DNA of 21,028 nucleotides from JAHIJO01 sp964486075. Lineage in GTDB: Bacteria > Verrucomicrobiota > Kiritimatiellia > JAAZAB01. Where the stretch lies: positions 1-21,028 of the forward strand of contig CAZALU010000054.1 of assembly GCA_964486075.1 (NCBI GenBank), written 5' to 3'. This document shows positions 7,963 to 15,321 of this stretch, piece by piece; positions within the stretch are counted from its first letter, which is position 1, and each line of letters starts with the position of its first letter. Made by a program: the position numbers and the translations under genes. Under the pieces are notes generated by a model. The model was given only the letters and a program-made list of their open reading frames with translations. It did not search any database and was not told the DNA's origin.

Positions 7963-8811
7963 TCATACCCCCGAAAACGATCCAAATCCGCCGTCAATGG
8001 CGATGCTGCTGCCGGTCGTGAAGCCGGCCGACGGAGAACAAAGATACACGATGGCGCCGATCAACTCCTCCGGTTTGCCATAGCGCTTCATGGGGGTCCC
8101 GCCGAGGATGTCGGAACCCCGCGTGGCGGTCAGGATCCCGGGGGTCTTGCTGATCAAATCGGCGTTCTGGAGGGTGGGGAAAAACCCGGGCCGGATCTCG
8201 TTGACCCGGATTTTAGGGTAATGGTTCATGGCCATATCCGCAGCCAGCCAACGGGTGAAATTACTGACGCCGGCCTTGGCCGCCGCGTAGGCCATACCGC
8301 GTGAAAGAGGGGTGTCGGCGCTCATGGAGGAGGTGTTGACGATCACGCCTTCCTTCTGCTGGATCATGACTTTAGAGAAGACCATCGAGGGAATCACGGT
8401 GCCCATGATGTTCAAGTCAAAGGCGAAGCGGATGCCTTCCACAGAGAGGTCGGGGAAAAACACGCCAGCTTCCTTGTTGGTCTGGGCCTTGGGATGATTG
8501 CCGCCGGCGCCGTTGATCAGGATGTCCACCCGTCCGTACTTCTCCAGGATAGCATCCCGGGCCTTGCTGACGCTCTCCGAGTTGAGGACATTGGTTTCCA
8601 GGCCGATGGCATCGCCACCCCCGGACTGGATGTCGTCAGCAGCCTTTTGGGCCTCGGCCAGCCGCAGATCCATGGCGGCGACCTTCACGCCCAGCTCGGC
8701 CAAGCCGCGAGCCACCGCGCCGAAGAGCACGCCGCCGGCGCCGGAGATCGCGGCTACTTTGCCTTGCAGTGAAAACATTTCCTGCAATTTTGTCGTTGGA
8801 TTGATTGTCAT
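7963..8811 (-). CDS. SDR oxidoreductase of the D-mannonate oxidoreductase (YjmF/UxuB-like) type
   Basis: The 282-residue classical SDR has the variant glycine-rich loop SGAGGVLFGA (23-32), typical of this subfamily, INGAGGNHP at 99-107, active-site Ser162, Tyr175 and Lys179 (YAAAK), and the characteristic end IAIDGGFGSFSGV. The subfamily reduces D-fructuronate to D-mannonate with NAD(P)H, replacing the unrelated long-chain UxuB of E. coli. Neighbouring kdgK and eda genes fit such a role, although the dehydratase (UxuA) linking mannonate to KDG is absent here. A KduD-like role in deoxyhexulosonate reduction is the main alternative. The ATG at 8811 is preceded by AAGGCGG. The 120-base gap to the next gene lacks a clear terminator. 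Confidence 0.85.
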   Translation of the reverse strand: MTINPTTKLQEMFSLQGKVAAISGAGGVLFGAVARGLAELGVKVAAMDLRLAEAQKAADDIQSGGGDAIGLETNVLNSESVSKARDAILEKYGRVDILINGAGGNHPKAQTNKEAGVFFPDLSVEGIRFAFDLNIMGTVIPSMVFSKVMIQQKEGVIVNTSSMSADTPLSRGMAYAAAKAGVSNFTRWLAADMAMNHYPKIRVNEIRPGFFPTLQNADLISKTPGILTATRGSDILGGTPMKRYGKPEELIGAIVYLCSPSAGFTTGSSIAIDGGFGSFSGV

Positions 8812-8907
8812 GTTTGATCCGCCTTCATTATTGCTACGTTGATTGCGATTCTGCCGTCTGATATAGTAAGTTGTAAATGCCTTTACATCTTTCCGAATGG
8901 TTTTCCG

Positions 8908-8990
8908 GGTAGCGCAGGTTTAATGCCTGTGACTTGTCTGAATTCTGCCACAGCGGATATCCGCTTCAGGCGGAAAAGCCTGACGCTACC
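8908..8990. repeat. REP-like imperfect palindrome
   Basis: GGTAGCG-CAGG at 8908-8918 is mirrored by CCTGACGCTACC at 8979-8990. Inside lie two smaller palindromes: CAGG-TTTAATG-CCTG near 8915-8932 and GCGGATATCCGC at 8952-8963. The 83-base element fills most of the gap between the SDR and the Gfo/Idh gene. Related sequence occurs at 381-410 and 10271-10392, so it belongs to a dispersed family. It codes for nothing visible. Confidence 0.7.
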
Positions 8991-9044
8991 TTGGATAATC
9001 AAATGTCAAGCAGCGTAACTTGATTGTTGGGTGCGCCCCGCGTC

Positions 9045-10109
9045 CTATCCCCAATTCCCGCGCACCACTGCGCCGCTGGCGTGGGATTGGTACATAGCGG
9101 TGATGATTTCGACGCAGGCCAGTCCCAGTGCCCCGCTACAGCCATACATGGGCTCGCGGTCGTGGCGAACACAATCCACAGCGTAGGCCAGTTCGTCCAC
9201 ATATCCCAAGTTGAGAAATTCGTCCACCGCCGGCCTGGTCCAGCCCAAGGTGTTATCGGCCTTTTCAACGGCATAGCGATACCCGGGCCGACTGTACACG
9301 CTCAGGCAGGAACCCAAGGTCAGGTTCGCCTTGATGTTGCCCTCGCTGCCATACACCTCGACTTTGTCGTCCATGCCGCCGACTGTGATATAATTACCCT
9401 CGACCAAGGCGTGTTCGCCATTGGCAAACTTCATTATGCCCAACGAAAAATCCTCGCCTCCGTTATCCTTGTGTACGTAATTATCCTGCAAGCCGTCGTT
9501 GCATTTCGCAAAGACCTCGACCACCTTGTTTTTACCGGACTGCCCCAACAGGTGTAGGATCCAACCGATCGGGTGGATCGCCAGGTGGATGAGGCAGCCG
9601 CCCCCGCAGGTATCCTTGGCTTTGGCAAAGGGGCTGTGCGAGCCGTTGTGGCATTCCTTGGCCTTGACGTAGAGCGTCTTGCCGATGCCGCCTTCGCCGA
9701 TCACCTCGATCAAGCGCTGCAGCGGCGGGGCAAAGCACCAGTCTTCACCGTAGAATAATTTAACGCCTGACTGGCGGCAGACGTCTATAATTTCCCGGGC
9801 ATCTGCCACCGTGGTAGCCAGGGGTTTCTCGCAAAAAATATGTCGGCCGGCATGGGCGGCCGCCAGCGCAACCGGGTGGTGCAGAGAGTTGGGGACGCAG
9901 ACGGAAACTAGATCCAGATTCTCCTTGCTCAGCATCTCTTTGTAATCGGCGTAGGCTTTGGGGATGCTCCATTTCTTGGCGAACGGCTCCAAGTTATCGA
10001 TGGCGGCGACGGCGGCGATTTCAACGCCCTGGTTGCGGGCGTAGCTGAAGGCGTGAAAGTCAGCCGCAAATTTCGAGCCCACTATCCCGATTTTTATTTT
10101 TTTTACCAT
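9045..10109 (-). CDS. Gfo/Idh/MocA family oxidoreductase
   Basis: The 354-residue NAD(P)-dependent sugar-type dehydrogenase starts with a Rossmann fold (KIKIGIVGSKFAADFH) and contains the family signature EKP at 94-96 (FCEKPLA), whose lysine is normally catalytic. The C-terminal alpha/beta domain has GGGCLIHLAIHPIGW (169-183). His179 matches the catalytic histidine, while the usual Asp of the GG-x-L-x-D-x-G-x-H motif is replaced by His175. Substrates in this family are sugars, inositols, or sugar acids and their derivatives, and the sequence alone does not decide. The ATG at 10109 follows GGAAAG. It is the first gene of the minus-strand sugar-acid run, separated from the SDR by a repeat-filled gap of 233 bases, so it may be a separate unit. 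Confidence 0.88.
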   Translation of the reverse strand: MVKKIKIGIVGSKFAADFHAFSYARNQGVEIAAVAAIDNLEPFAKKWSIPKAYADYKEMLSKENLDLVSVCVPNSLHHPVALAAAHAGRHIFCEKPLATTVADAREIIDVCRQSGVKLFYGEDWCFAPPLQRLIEVIGEGGIGKTLYVKAKECHNGSHSPFAKAKDTCGGGCLIHLAIHPIGWILHLLGQSGKNKVVEVFAKCNDGLQDNYVHKDNGGEDFSLGIMKFANGEHALVEGNYITVGGMDDKVEVYGSEGNIKANLTLGSCLSVYSRPGYRYAVEKADNTLGWTRPAVDEFLNLGYVDELAYAVDCVRHDREPMYGCSGALGLACVEIITAMYQSHASGAVVRGNWG

Positions 10110-10270
10110 GTTTTCACTTTCCAGCCGGAGCTTTTTTTTACGTTAACCGTCGTGAGGCTTCTTCCGTTTTGCAAGAAATTACACGCAGAAATTATCAGAC
10201 AAAGCTCCTTTGTCAATATTTTTGTGAGAACTCATGGTTTTAAATAATTTTTTGGCGTAGGCAATGGTTT

Positions 10271-10392
10271 GGTAGAGGCAGCTTGCCGCATGCAGCGGAT
10301 CAGCCTCCGGCTGAAGGACTGCTCTGCGAACGGGGCATGAATGCCGGGATTTGGCCTTGGGTTGATCCCAAGGCGGAAGCCCCGACGTTACC
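10271..10392. repeat. Degenerate copy of the REP-like repeat
   Basis: The element starts GGTAGAGGCAG and ends GGCGGAAGCCCCGACGTTACC split over 10372-10392, resembling the ends of the 8908-8990 palindrome (GGTAGCGCAGG and GGCGGAAAAGCCTGACGCTACC). It shares the internal CAGCGGAT. It contains a perfect hairpin, CCTTGGG (10355-10361) with CCCAAGG (10367-10373), and GGCATGAATGCC. Extra internal sequence makes it longer than the first copy. Confidence 0.5.
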
Positions 10393-10460
10393 TTCGGCAA
10401 AATGCCCGCAGGAAGCACTGCCTGTTCGTGAATAATCCCGTGGGTTTTATGACATTGGCG

Positions 10461-10488
10461 CAAGGCCTTACAAATAAATAAGGCCTTG
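10461..10488. repeat. Perfect 10-bp inverted repeat
   Basis: CAAGGCCTTA at 10461-10470 and TAAGGCCTTG at 10479-10488 form a perfect stem with an 8-base A/T loop. On the plus strand it is followed by CTAAAAAAAC, not a T tract, and on the minus strand by no T tract, so it is not a standard rho-independent terminator. It could be an operator or an RNA structure. It lies about 24 bases upstream of a candidate -35 box. Confidence 0.6.
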
Positions 10489-10511
10489 CTAAAAAAACTA
10501 ATGAAAAAACA

Positions 10512-10538
10512 TTGACAACTTGGTTGGATTGATAAATA
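10512..10538 (+). promoter_or_regulatory. Candidate sigma-70-type promoter for the LysM lipoprotein gene
   Basis: A perfect TTGACA at 10512-10517 is followed after 15 bases by TAAATA at 10533-10538 in an AT-rich tract. Spacing is shorter than the usual 17, so the true -10 could be an overlapping AT hexamer. The LysM start codon is 70 bases downstream. Confidence 0.4.
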
Positions 10539-10607
10539 TTAACTTTGTTTTAACGAATTGAAACGATTTTAACGGCGTGCCTTCATTTATTTATTTAAGG
10601 AAACATT

Positions 10608-11558
10608 ATGAAGATGAAAACATGGGGCTTGATAGGTATCGTGGCGGCTTTGCATTGCGCAGTCATTGGATCGGTCTTCTTCATATCAGGCTGCGGAACT
10701 ACGCCACACTCCGAACCGGCTCCGGAGATGCCGATAATGCCACCGCCGACGCCACCCAGCCCTGCCGTGGAATTCAAGCCGGCCGCTAGTATCGTTGTGC
10801 CGGAAACCAAGCTGGCGGGCGGCGGGGAATACACTGTTCAGGCTGGCGATTCGCTTTCGGTAATTGCCAGACGTTGCCATGTCACCCAGGCTGAATTGAT
10901 AGAGGCCAATAAACTGAAGGATCCGAACAAGATCAGGATCGGCCAGAAACTGATTCTTCCCGCCACGGGCCAGTGCCCGGCCGTGATGCCGAAGTCTGCC
11001 GCCACGGGTAAGGCGAAATCCACGCCGATTAAAGCAGCCGTGGTCACGGAGGTTCTGGCCAGCGGAGGTGAATACGTGGTCAAGCCCGGCGACAATCTGT
11101 CAAAAATTGCGGCTCGTCACGGCGTCAAGACCAGCGCCCTTAGAGAAGCTAATAAACTGCAGAGCGACAAGCTAAAGATCGCCCAGAAGTTGATTATCCC
11201 CGGAGCCGAGAAAGCGATTTCGGCTGAAGTCGTTGTGCCTGCTGTGGTGGCGCCTGCACCTTTTGATGTCGACGGAGAGAACGTGCTCTTGAAACCGGCT
11301 GCGGCCCCGGAAGTGAGGCAGGCGGAAGTCACGCTTCCTCTTCCGGCAGCCAAGGACGCCGAGGTGGTCTTGGTTCCCGCTGCGAGCGGCACGACATCCA
11401 CGCTGTCCGGATCGGGATTAGTGCATACCGTGGTACCAACGGACACCTTGAGCGAGCTTGCCAAGACCTATACCGTGACGGTCGATGAAATCCTCGAGTT
11501 GAATCAACTTCCCTCGAACCACTCGATTCAAGTTGGCGAGCGTTTGAAAATTCCATGA
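10608..11558 (+). CDS. Lipoprotein with three LysM domains
   Basis: LysM modules bind N-acetylglucosamine-containing glycans, so this protein should sit in the envelope attached to peptidoglycan. The N-terminus has a membrane segment and lipobox ISGC with Cys29 as probable lipidated residue, then a proline-rich linker. LysM 1 spans about 73-118 (YTVQAGDSLSVIARR to GQKLILP), LysM 2 about 154-198 (YVVKPGDNLSKIAARHGV to QKLIIP), and a more divergent LysM 3 about 271-316 (HTVVPTDTLSELAKTY to GERLKIP). Long Ala/Pro/Val-rich linkers separate them, and no catalytic domain is present. The ATG at 10608 follows AAGGAAA. The ftsW-type gene starts 125 bases downstream on the same strand, pointing to a role in wall growth or division. 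Residues +2/+3 after Cys (Gly-Thr) do not suggest inner-membrane retention by the E. coli rule. Confidence 0.9.
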   Translation: MKMKTWGLIGIVAALHCAVIGSVFFISGCGTTPHSEPAPEMPIMPPPTPPSPAVEFKPAASIVVPETKLAGGGEYTVQAGDSLSVIARRCHVTQAELIEANKLKDPNKIRIGQKLILPATGQCPAVMPKSAATGKAKSTPIKAAVVTEVLASGGEYVVKPGDNLSKIAARHGVKTSALREANKLQSDKLKIAQKLIIPGAEKAISAEVVVPAVVAPAPFDVDGENVLLKPAAAPEVRQAEVTLPLPAAKDAEVVLVPAASGTTSTLSGSGLVHTVVPTDTLSELAKTYTVTVDEILELNQLPSNHSIQVGERLKIP

Positions 11559-11683
11559 TTTTCAAGTGTGAACGCAACCGCGTGGGTTCGCTCGACAATT
11601 TTCTTGCATCGGTTAAAGTTTGTATTTCCTAGTGCCGGGAGCTTTTTCACTGGCATTCTCTTTGGTACTGATCGGGGTTGGGC

Positions 11684-12823
11684 ATGTGGAAAACACCCGC
11701 CGCGCTGACCTTCATTGTATTGAGCCTGCTGGGTATCGGCATTGTTATGCTGGCCAGCACCAGCTCGATACGAGCGCTATTATTGTATGGCGACTCGCAT
11801 TACTTCGTCAAGCGTCAGTTGGTCTGGATTATCTTGGCCGTGCTGGTCGGTGGACTTGCTAGCAAGATTGATTATCACCGCTGGCGTTTTTGGGCGTTTC
11901 CTGTGCTGCTCTGTACTCTGCTACTGCTGACGCTCGTGCTGGTGCCGGGCATTGGCGTCAAGATCGGCGGCAGCCGCCGCTGGCTTCATTTAAGCAGCTT
12001 CAGTTTCCAGCCTTCCGAGTTGGGTAAGTTCGCTTTAATCTTGTCCTTGGCTTGGTGGATGGCACGGGAACAACGCCATGTCAAATCATTTGTGCGCGGG
12101 GCTTTGGTCCCCGCTCTCCTGATGGGGACAATCCTGATCCCGGTCTTCCTTGAGCCGGACTATGGGACCACCATTTTATGCGGCGCGGTGGGTATAACCA
12201 TTATGTTCCTGGGCGGCACCCGACTCTTTTACCTGGGGATCTTTTCGACGGTCGGACTGACCGGTCTCAGCGTGGCCGTGATGCATAACGAGGTGCGTCG
12301 GCAGCGTTTCCTTGCTTTCCTGGACCCGGGAAAATACGCGCAAACATCTGCGTACCAGTTGAACAAATCAATCGACGCTTTTATCGCGGGCGGTTGGACC
12401 GGCGTGGGTTTCGGCGAAAGCATGCAAAAACATTTTTATCTGCCGGAGGCGCACACGGACTTTATCTTCGCCATCATCGGCGAGGAGCTGGGTGTGGCGG
12501 CCACCCTGGCGGTCCTGGCGCTGTTCGCTCTGCTGTTTTTCTACGGCCTGCGCATCAGTTGGCGCGCGCCGGACATGTTCGGCCGGCTCCTGGCCTTTGG
12601 CATCGCCCTGTTGATCGCGCTGCAAGCGCTGATCAACATTGCAGTGGTTACCGGCTGCATGCCGACCAAGGGAATTCCGCTGCCATTCATCAGCTACGGC
12701 GGTTCCAGCCTGATAGCTTCGCTGCTCGGCGTGGGTGTGCTGCTCAACATCGGCAGGCATGCCGGCGCGGATTACGAGGATCACGACACGCGGGTCCTCA
12801 ATGACCGCCTGCATGATTTTTAA
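11684..12823 (+). CDS. ftsW: FtsW/RodA-type SEDS peptidoglycan glycosyltransferase
   Basis: SEDS proteins polymerise lipid II into glycan strands, working with a class B penicillin-binding protein. The 379-residue protein has about ten hydrophobic segments and family hallmarks: GGSRRWL (95-101), FQPSELGK (108-115), the catalytic-loop segment ending LPEAHTDFIFAIIGEE (253-268) with essential-type Asp259, and the C-terminal GIPLPFISYGGSS. The start MWKTPAA at 11684 has GGGG six bases upstream. A TTG at 11678 would add two residues. The FtsW label is favoured over RodA by the GIPLPFISYGG end and the short N-terminus, but the two are close. The stop at 12821-12823 abuts the stop of the convergent UbiA gene with no intervening base. 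Confidence 0.9.
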   Translation: MWKTPAALTFIVLSLLGIGIVMLASTSSIRALLLYGDSHYFVKRQLVWIILAVLVGGLASKIDYHRWRFWAFPVLLCTLLLLTLVLVPGIGVKIGGSRRWLHLSSFSFQPSELGKFALILSLAWWMAREQRHVKSFVRGALVPALLMGTILIPVFLEPDYGTTILCGAVGITIMFLGGTRLFYLGIFSTVGLTGLSVAVMHNEVRRQRFLAFLDPGKYAQTSAYQLNKSIDAFIAGGWTGVGFGESMQKHFYLPEAHTDFIFAIIGEELGVAATLAVLALFALLFFYGLRISWRAPDMFGRLLAFGIALLIALQALINIAVVTGCMPTKGIPLPFISYGGSSLIASLLGVGVLLNIGRHAGADYEDHDTRVLNDRLHDF

Positions 12824-13753
12824 TCAGATAATAATAATCAACAGCGCGGAAATGCCGAACAGCACGATGGCGATCATCAGAGGCAGGTCGGTCAGCAGGA
12901 TGTATTCAGGTTGGTCGCCCTGGCCCCTGCGATAGACCAGGTAGAGATAGCGAAAGATCCCGATGGCGACGAAGGGGATGGTCAGGCTCAAGCGATGAGT
13001 TTGGAATTTGGCTACGGTGTCCGGCCACTGGGTGTAGGCCGCATAGGCGATAATAGTGCCGCCGGAGACAATGGCAATCAACAGGTCCAGTAGGCGCTCG
13101 TTGCTGCCTGCCAAGCTGGGCCGGAAGCGCGTGTTCTGTGTTTCGTTCATCAGTCGTTTTTCGTGGCGGCGTTTGCAGAGCGCCAGGAAGAGCGCCATCA
13201 GGAAGGTGCAAATCAGCAACCAAGGGGAGATGGCGGCGCGGATGACCACCCCGCCGGCAATGACGCGCAGGACGAATCCGCCGGCGATCACAAAGACGTC
13301 CACGATCGCGATCCGCTTTAGCCAAAGGGTATAAGCCAGCTGCAGTATGACGTAGGCGCTGATCACCAGGCCGAATCGGAGCGACACCATCCAGGCGCCG
13401 GCCAGTCCTAATCCCACTAGGATCGCCGCTAGGCTTCCGGCCTGCGGTAGAGTGATCCGGCCGGCCGCTATCGGACGCTGGGATTTAATAGGGTGGGCGC
13501 GATCCTGCTTCAGGTCGCACATGTCGTTAAAAATATAGATTCCACTGGAAGTGATCGAAAACAACAGGAAAGCCAAGCTCGCCGGCCAAAATTCCGTCAA
13601 TGTCACATGCTGCTGTTTGTCGCCTAGGGCAAAAAATAACGCGGCGAAAACCAGCAGGTTCTTGGTCCATTGGCGGGGCCTGATCTCGCGCCAAAAATCC
13701 TTCAGTCCGATGCGCAGCCAAGGCAGTGAAAAGCTTGAAGGAGTTGACTTCAT
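12824..13753 (-). CDS. UbiA-family prenyltransferase, decaprenyl-phosphate phosphoribosyltransferase-like
   Basis: The 309-residue polytopic membrane protein has the UbiA Asp-rich motif at 76-84 (NDMCDLKQD) followed by RAHPIKSQRPIAAG, typical of the branch that transfers phosphoribose from PRPP to polyprenyl phosphate (DPPR synthase, as in decaprenylphosphoryl-arabinose synthesis). A second segment, LAYTLWLKRIAIVDVFVIAGGFVLRVIAGG split across loops near 138-168, carries the conserved LKR and D-V-x-x-x-A-x-G-F pattern. About nine membrane spans are visible, ending in a hydrophobic IIII tail. It overlaps the GT2 gene by 4 bases (ATGA), so translation is coupled. Together they suggest synthesis of polyprenyl-linked sugar donors for a periplasmic glycan. 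The actual acceptor is unknown. Confidence 0.87.
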   Translation of the reverse strand: MKSTPSSFSLPWLRIGLKDFWREIRPRQWTKNLLVFAALFFALGDKQQHVTLTEFWPASLAFLLFSITSSGIYIFNDMCDLKQDRAHPIKSQRPIAAGRITLPQAGSLAAILVGLGLAGAWMVSLRFGLVISAYVILQLAYTLWLKRIAIVDVFVIAGGFVLRVIAGGVVIRAAISPWLLICTFLMALFLALCKRRHEKRLMNETQNTRFRPSLAGSNERLLDLLIAIVSGGTIIAYAAYTQWPDTVAKFQTHRLSLTIPFVAIGIFRYLYLVYRRGQGDQPEYILLTDLPLMIAIVLFGISALLIIII

Positions 13754-14493
13754 GGCGTGGGCGCCGGAGTTTTAGCCGGCTGGCGGCGGGGACGGAGCCT
13801 GAACTTGAGCCGCAGCACCATGCCCAGCGCTTCGCGGACGATAGCCGGATTCATCTTGGAATGGCCGGACCGGCGATCCTCGAAAATAATCGGCGTTTCA
13901 ACTATGCGGAAGCCCAGCTTCCATGCGGTATGCGTCATTTCGATCTGGAACGAATATCCATTGGACTTGATCCGGTCCAAATCAATGCTTTCCAGCACTT
14001 CGCGGCGAAAACATTTGTAGCCTCCAGTCGGGTCCGTGAAAGGCATGCCGGTGACCAGGCGCACATAGAGACTGGCTGCCTTGCTGAGGATCAGACGCTC
14101 GATCGGCCAGTTGACGATGCGGATACCGTTGAGATAACGCGATCCCAGCACAAGATCAGCGCCGGCAGCGGCATGCACAAATTTTGAAATTTCCACGGGA
14201 TTGTGGGAGAAGTCAGCGTCCATTTCGAAAATCAAATCATAAGACCGCGCCAGCGCCCAGCGGAAGCCGGCAAGATAGGCCCGGCCCAGTCCCTGTTTTT
14301 GATCCTGGTGCAGCAGATGCACCCGCGGATTCGATGAGCGCATGCTCTCAACCAGTCGCCCTGTTCCATCCGGCGAATTGTCGTCGACAAACAAGATTTC
14401 CGCTTCCGGCGCGGCCGCGAAAATGGCCTGGGCGATACTGCGGACGTTTTCGGCCTCGTCGTAGGTCGGTATGATGATCAAGATGGTGGACAT
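13750..14493 (-). CDS. GT2 glycosyltransferase, polyprenol-phosphate mannose synthase (Dpm1/Ppm1-like)
   Basis: The 247-residue GT-A enzyme probably transfers a hexose from a nucleotide sugar to polyprenyl phosphate. It begins with IIPTYDEAEN (7-16), has VDDNSPDGTG (36-45) for nucleotide binding, the metal-binding motif EMDADFSH (90-97) and LGSRY, PTGGYKCFRR and NGYSFQIEM, all typical of Dpm1-type enzymes. It has no C-terminal membrane helices, so it belongs to the soluble or peripheral type, ending in a basic RLRPRRQPAK tail that could bind membranes. It is the first gene of a two-gene operon with the UbiA-family gene (4-base overlap). Start ATG at 14493; the ribosome site is weak. The sugar could be mannose or glucose. 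Confidence 0.88.
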   Translation of the reverse strand: MSTILIIIPTYDEAENVRSIAQAIFAAAPEAEILFVDDNSPDGTGRLVESMRSSNPRVHLLHQDQKQGLGRAYLAGFRWALARSYDLIFEMDADFSHNPVEISKFVHAAAGADLVLGSRYLNGIRIVNWPIERLILSKAASLYVRLVTGMPFTDPTGGYKCFRREVLESIDLDRIKSNGYSFQIEMTHTAWKLGFRIVETPIIFEDRRSGHSKMNPAIVREALGMVLRLKFRLRPRRQPAKTPAPTP

Positions 14494-14588
14494 GGCATCA
14501 TTTAGGCAAATCCCCTGGAATTTAGCAAGGAGATTGCGGAGTATATTCGGATTGCATTGTCGGTAAAATTTGTGTTAATTTAAGATTT

Positions 14589-15149
14589 ATGAAGTATGTA
14601 TTCTGCACCTATGGACATCCCGTGCTCCGCCAACCGGCAACACCGGTGACCCGGATCGATTCTGAAATCAAGGCCCTGGCGCAGGACATGTTCAAGATCA
14701 TGGACGAAAAAAAAGGTGTCGGCCTGGCTGCCCAACAGATCGGGCAGACAATGCAAATCTGCACCGTTGGGTTGGACCCCCAATACGATGTGGCAGAGCC
14801 GGGCGGACCCCGGCTGAACCCGGATGCGGCACTCTCGCTGGCCATGATCAACCCCAAGATCCTGTCAAGGAGCGGATCGCATTCCGACACCGAAGGCTGT
14901 TTAAGCGTTCCCGAAATATGGGCGCCGGTGCACCGGGCCTGGGAAATCTCGGTTGCCTTTCTGGACCTGCGGGGAGAGCAGCAGACGCTCCTGGCCAGGG
15001 GATTGCTGGCGCGCGCTATTCAGCATGAGCTTGATCATTTGCAGGGCGTCTTATTCGTGGATCGCGTGTCGGCCGTGAAAAAAATTACTCTGACCGGCAA
15101 GCTGAAACGTATGAAAAAAAAAGCCGAGGCCGCTCTCGGATTGAGCTGA
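14589..15149 (+). CDS. def: Peptide deformylase
   Basis: It removes the N-formyl group from nascent proteins. All three zinc-site motifs are present: GVGLAAQQIG (43-52), EGCLS (102-106, Cys104 ligand) and HELDH (146-150, His146 and His150 ligands, Glu147 catalytic). Length 186 is normal. An insert at about 63-85 between the first two motifs is somewhat longer than in E. coli. The lysine-rich C-terminal helix is common. It is divergent from the GT2 gene, 95 bases apart, so that gap should contain two promoters. No methionyl-tRNA formyltransferase gene follows. Confidence 0.95.
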   Translation: MKYVFCTYGHPVLRQPATPVTRIDSEIKALAQDMFKIMDEKKGVGLAAQQIGQTMQICTVGLDPQYDVAEPGGPRLNPDAALSLAMINPKILSRSGSHSDTEGCLSVPEIWAPVHRAWEISVAFLDLRGEQQTLLARGLLARAIQHELDHLQGVLFVDRVSAVKKITLTGKLKRMKKKAEAALGLS

Positions 15150-15156
15150 TTCCGTC

Positions 15157-15193
15157 CTGCCGGTCCAGCATTGCGCCTGGACGCCGCCGGCAG
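15157..15193. other. Hairpin downstream of def
   Basis: CTGCCGG-TCCAG at 15157-15168 can pair with CTGGA at 15177-15181 and CCGGCAG at 15187-15193, leaving a 5-base bulge on the right arm. It starts 7 bases after the def stop, where a terminator would be expected, but there is no T run. The rest of the gap to the convergent GH5 gene holds nothing clear. Confidence 0.4.
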
Positions 15194-15321
15194 CGTCAGG
15201 ACAAAGCTGCTGAGCGGATGTGCGCCGGTTATACTTGCCATGTCCCGTTGTGTGGGGTTTAAACGGGCCGGTTTAATGCTTGCGGACATCGGCGCTGTGT
15301 CGCTTGCATCCAGGGATGATT

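Larger units (their letters stand above)
10110..10607. other. Divergent intergenic region with repeats
   Basis: About 500 bases separate the divergent oxidoreductase and LysM genes. No supported gene is present. It holds a degenerate REP-like element, a perfect 10-bp inverted repeat and an AT-rich promoter-like segment before the LysM gene (separate entries). The part next to 10110 is A/T-rich and probably carries the promoter of the minus-strand operon, but no box pair is convincing. Confidence 0.5.

Noticed and set aside
9024..9557. 177-codon plus-strand frame opposite the Gfo/Idh/MocA gene
   Set aside because: It is antisense to a complete oxidoreductase with EKP motif and has no independent evidence.
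10461..10500. Rho-independent terminator at the perfect inverted repeat
   Set aside because: The stem is good, but neither strand has the T tract immediately downstream.
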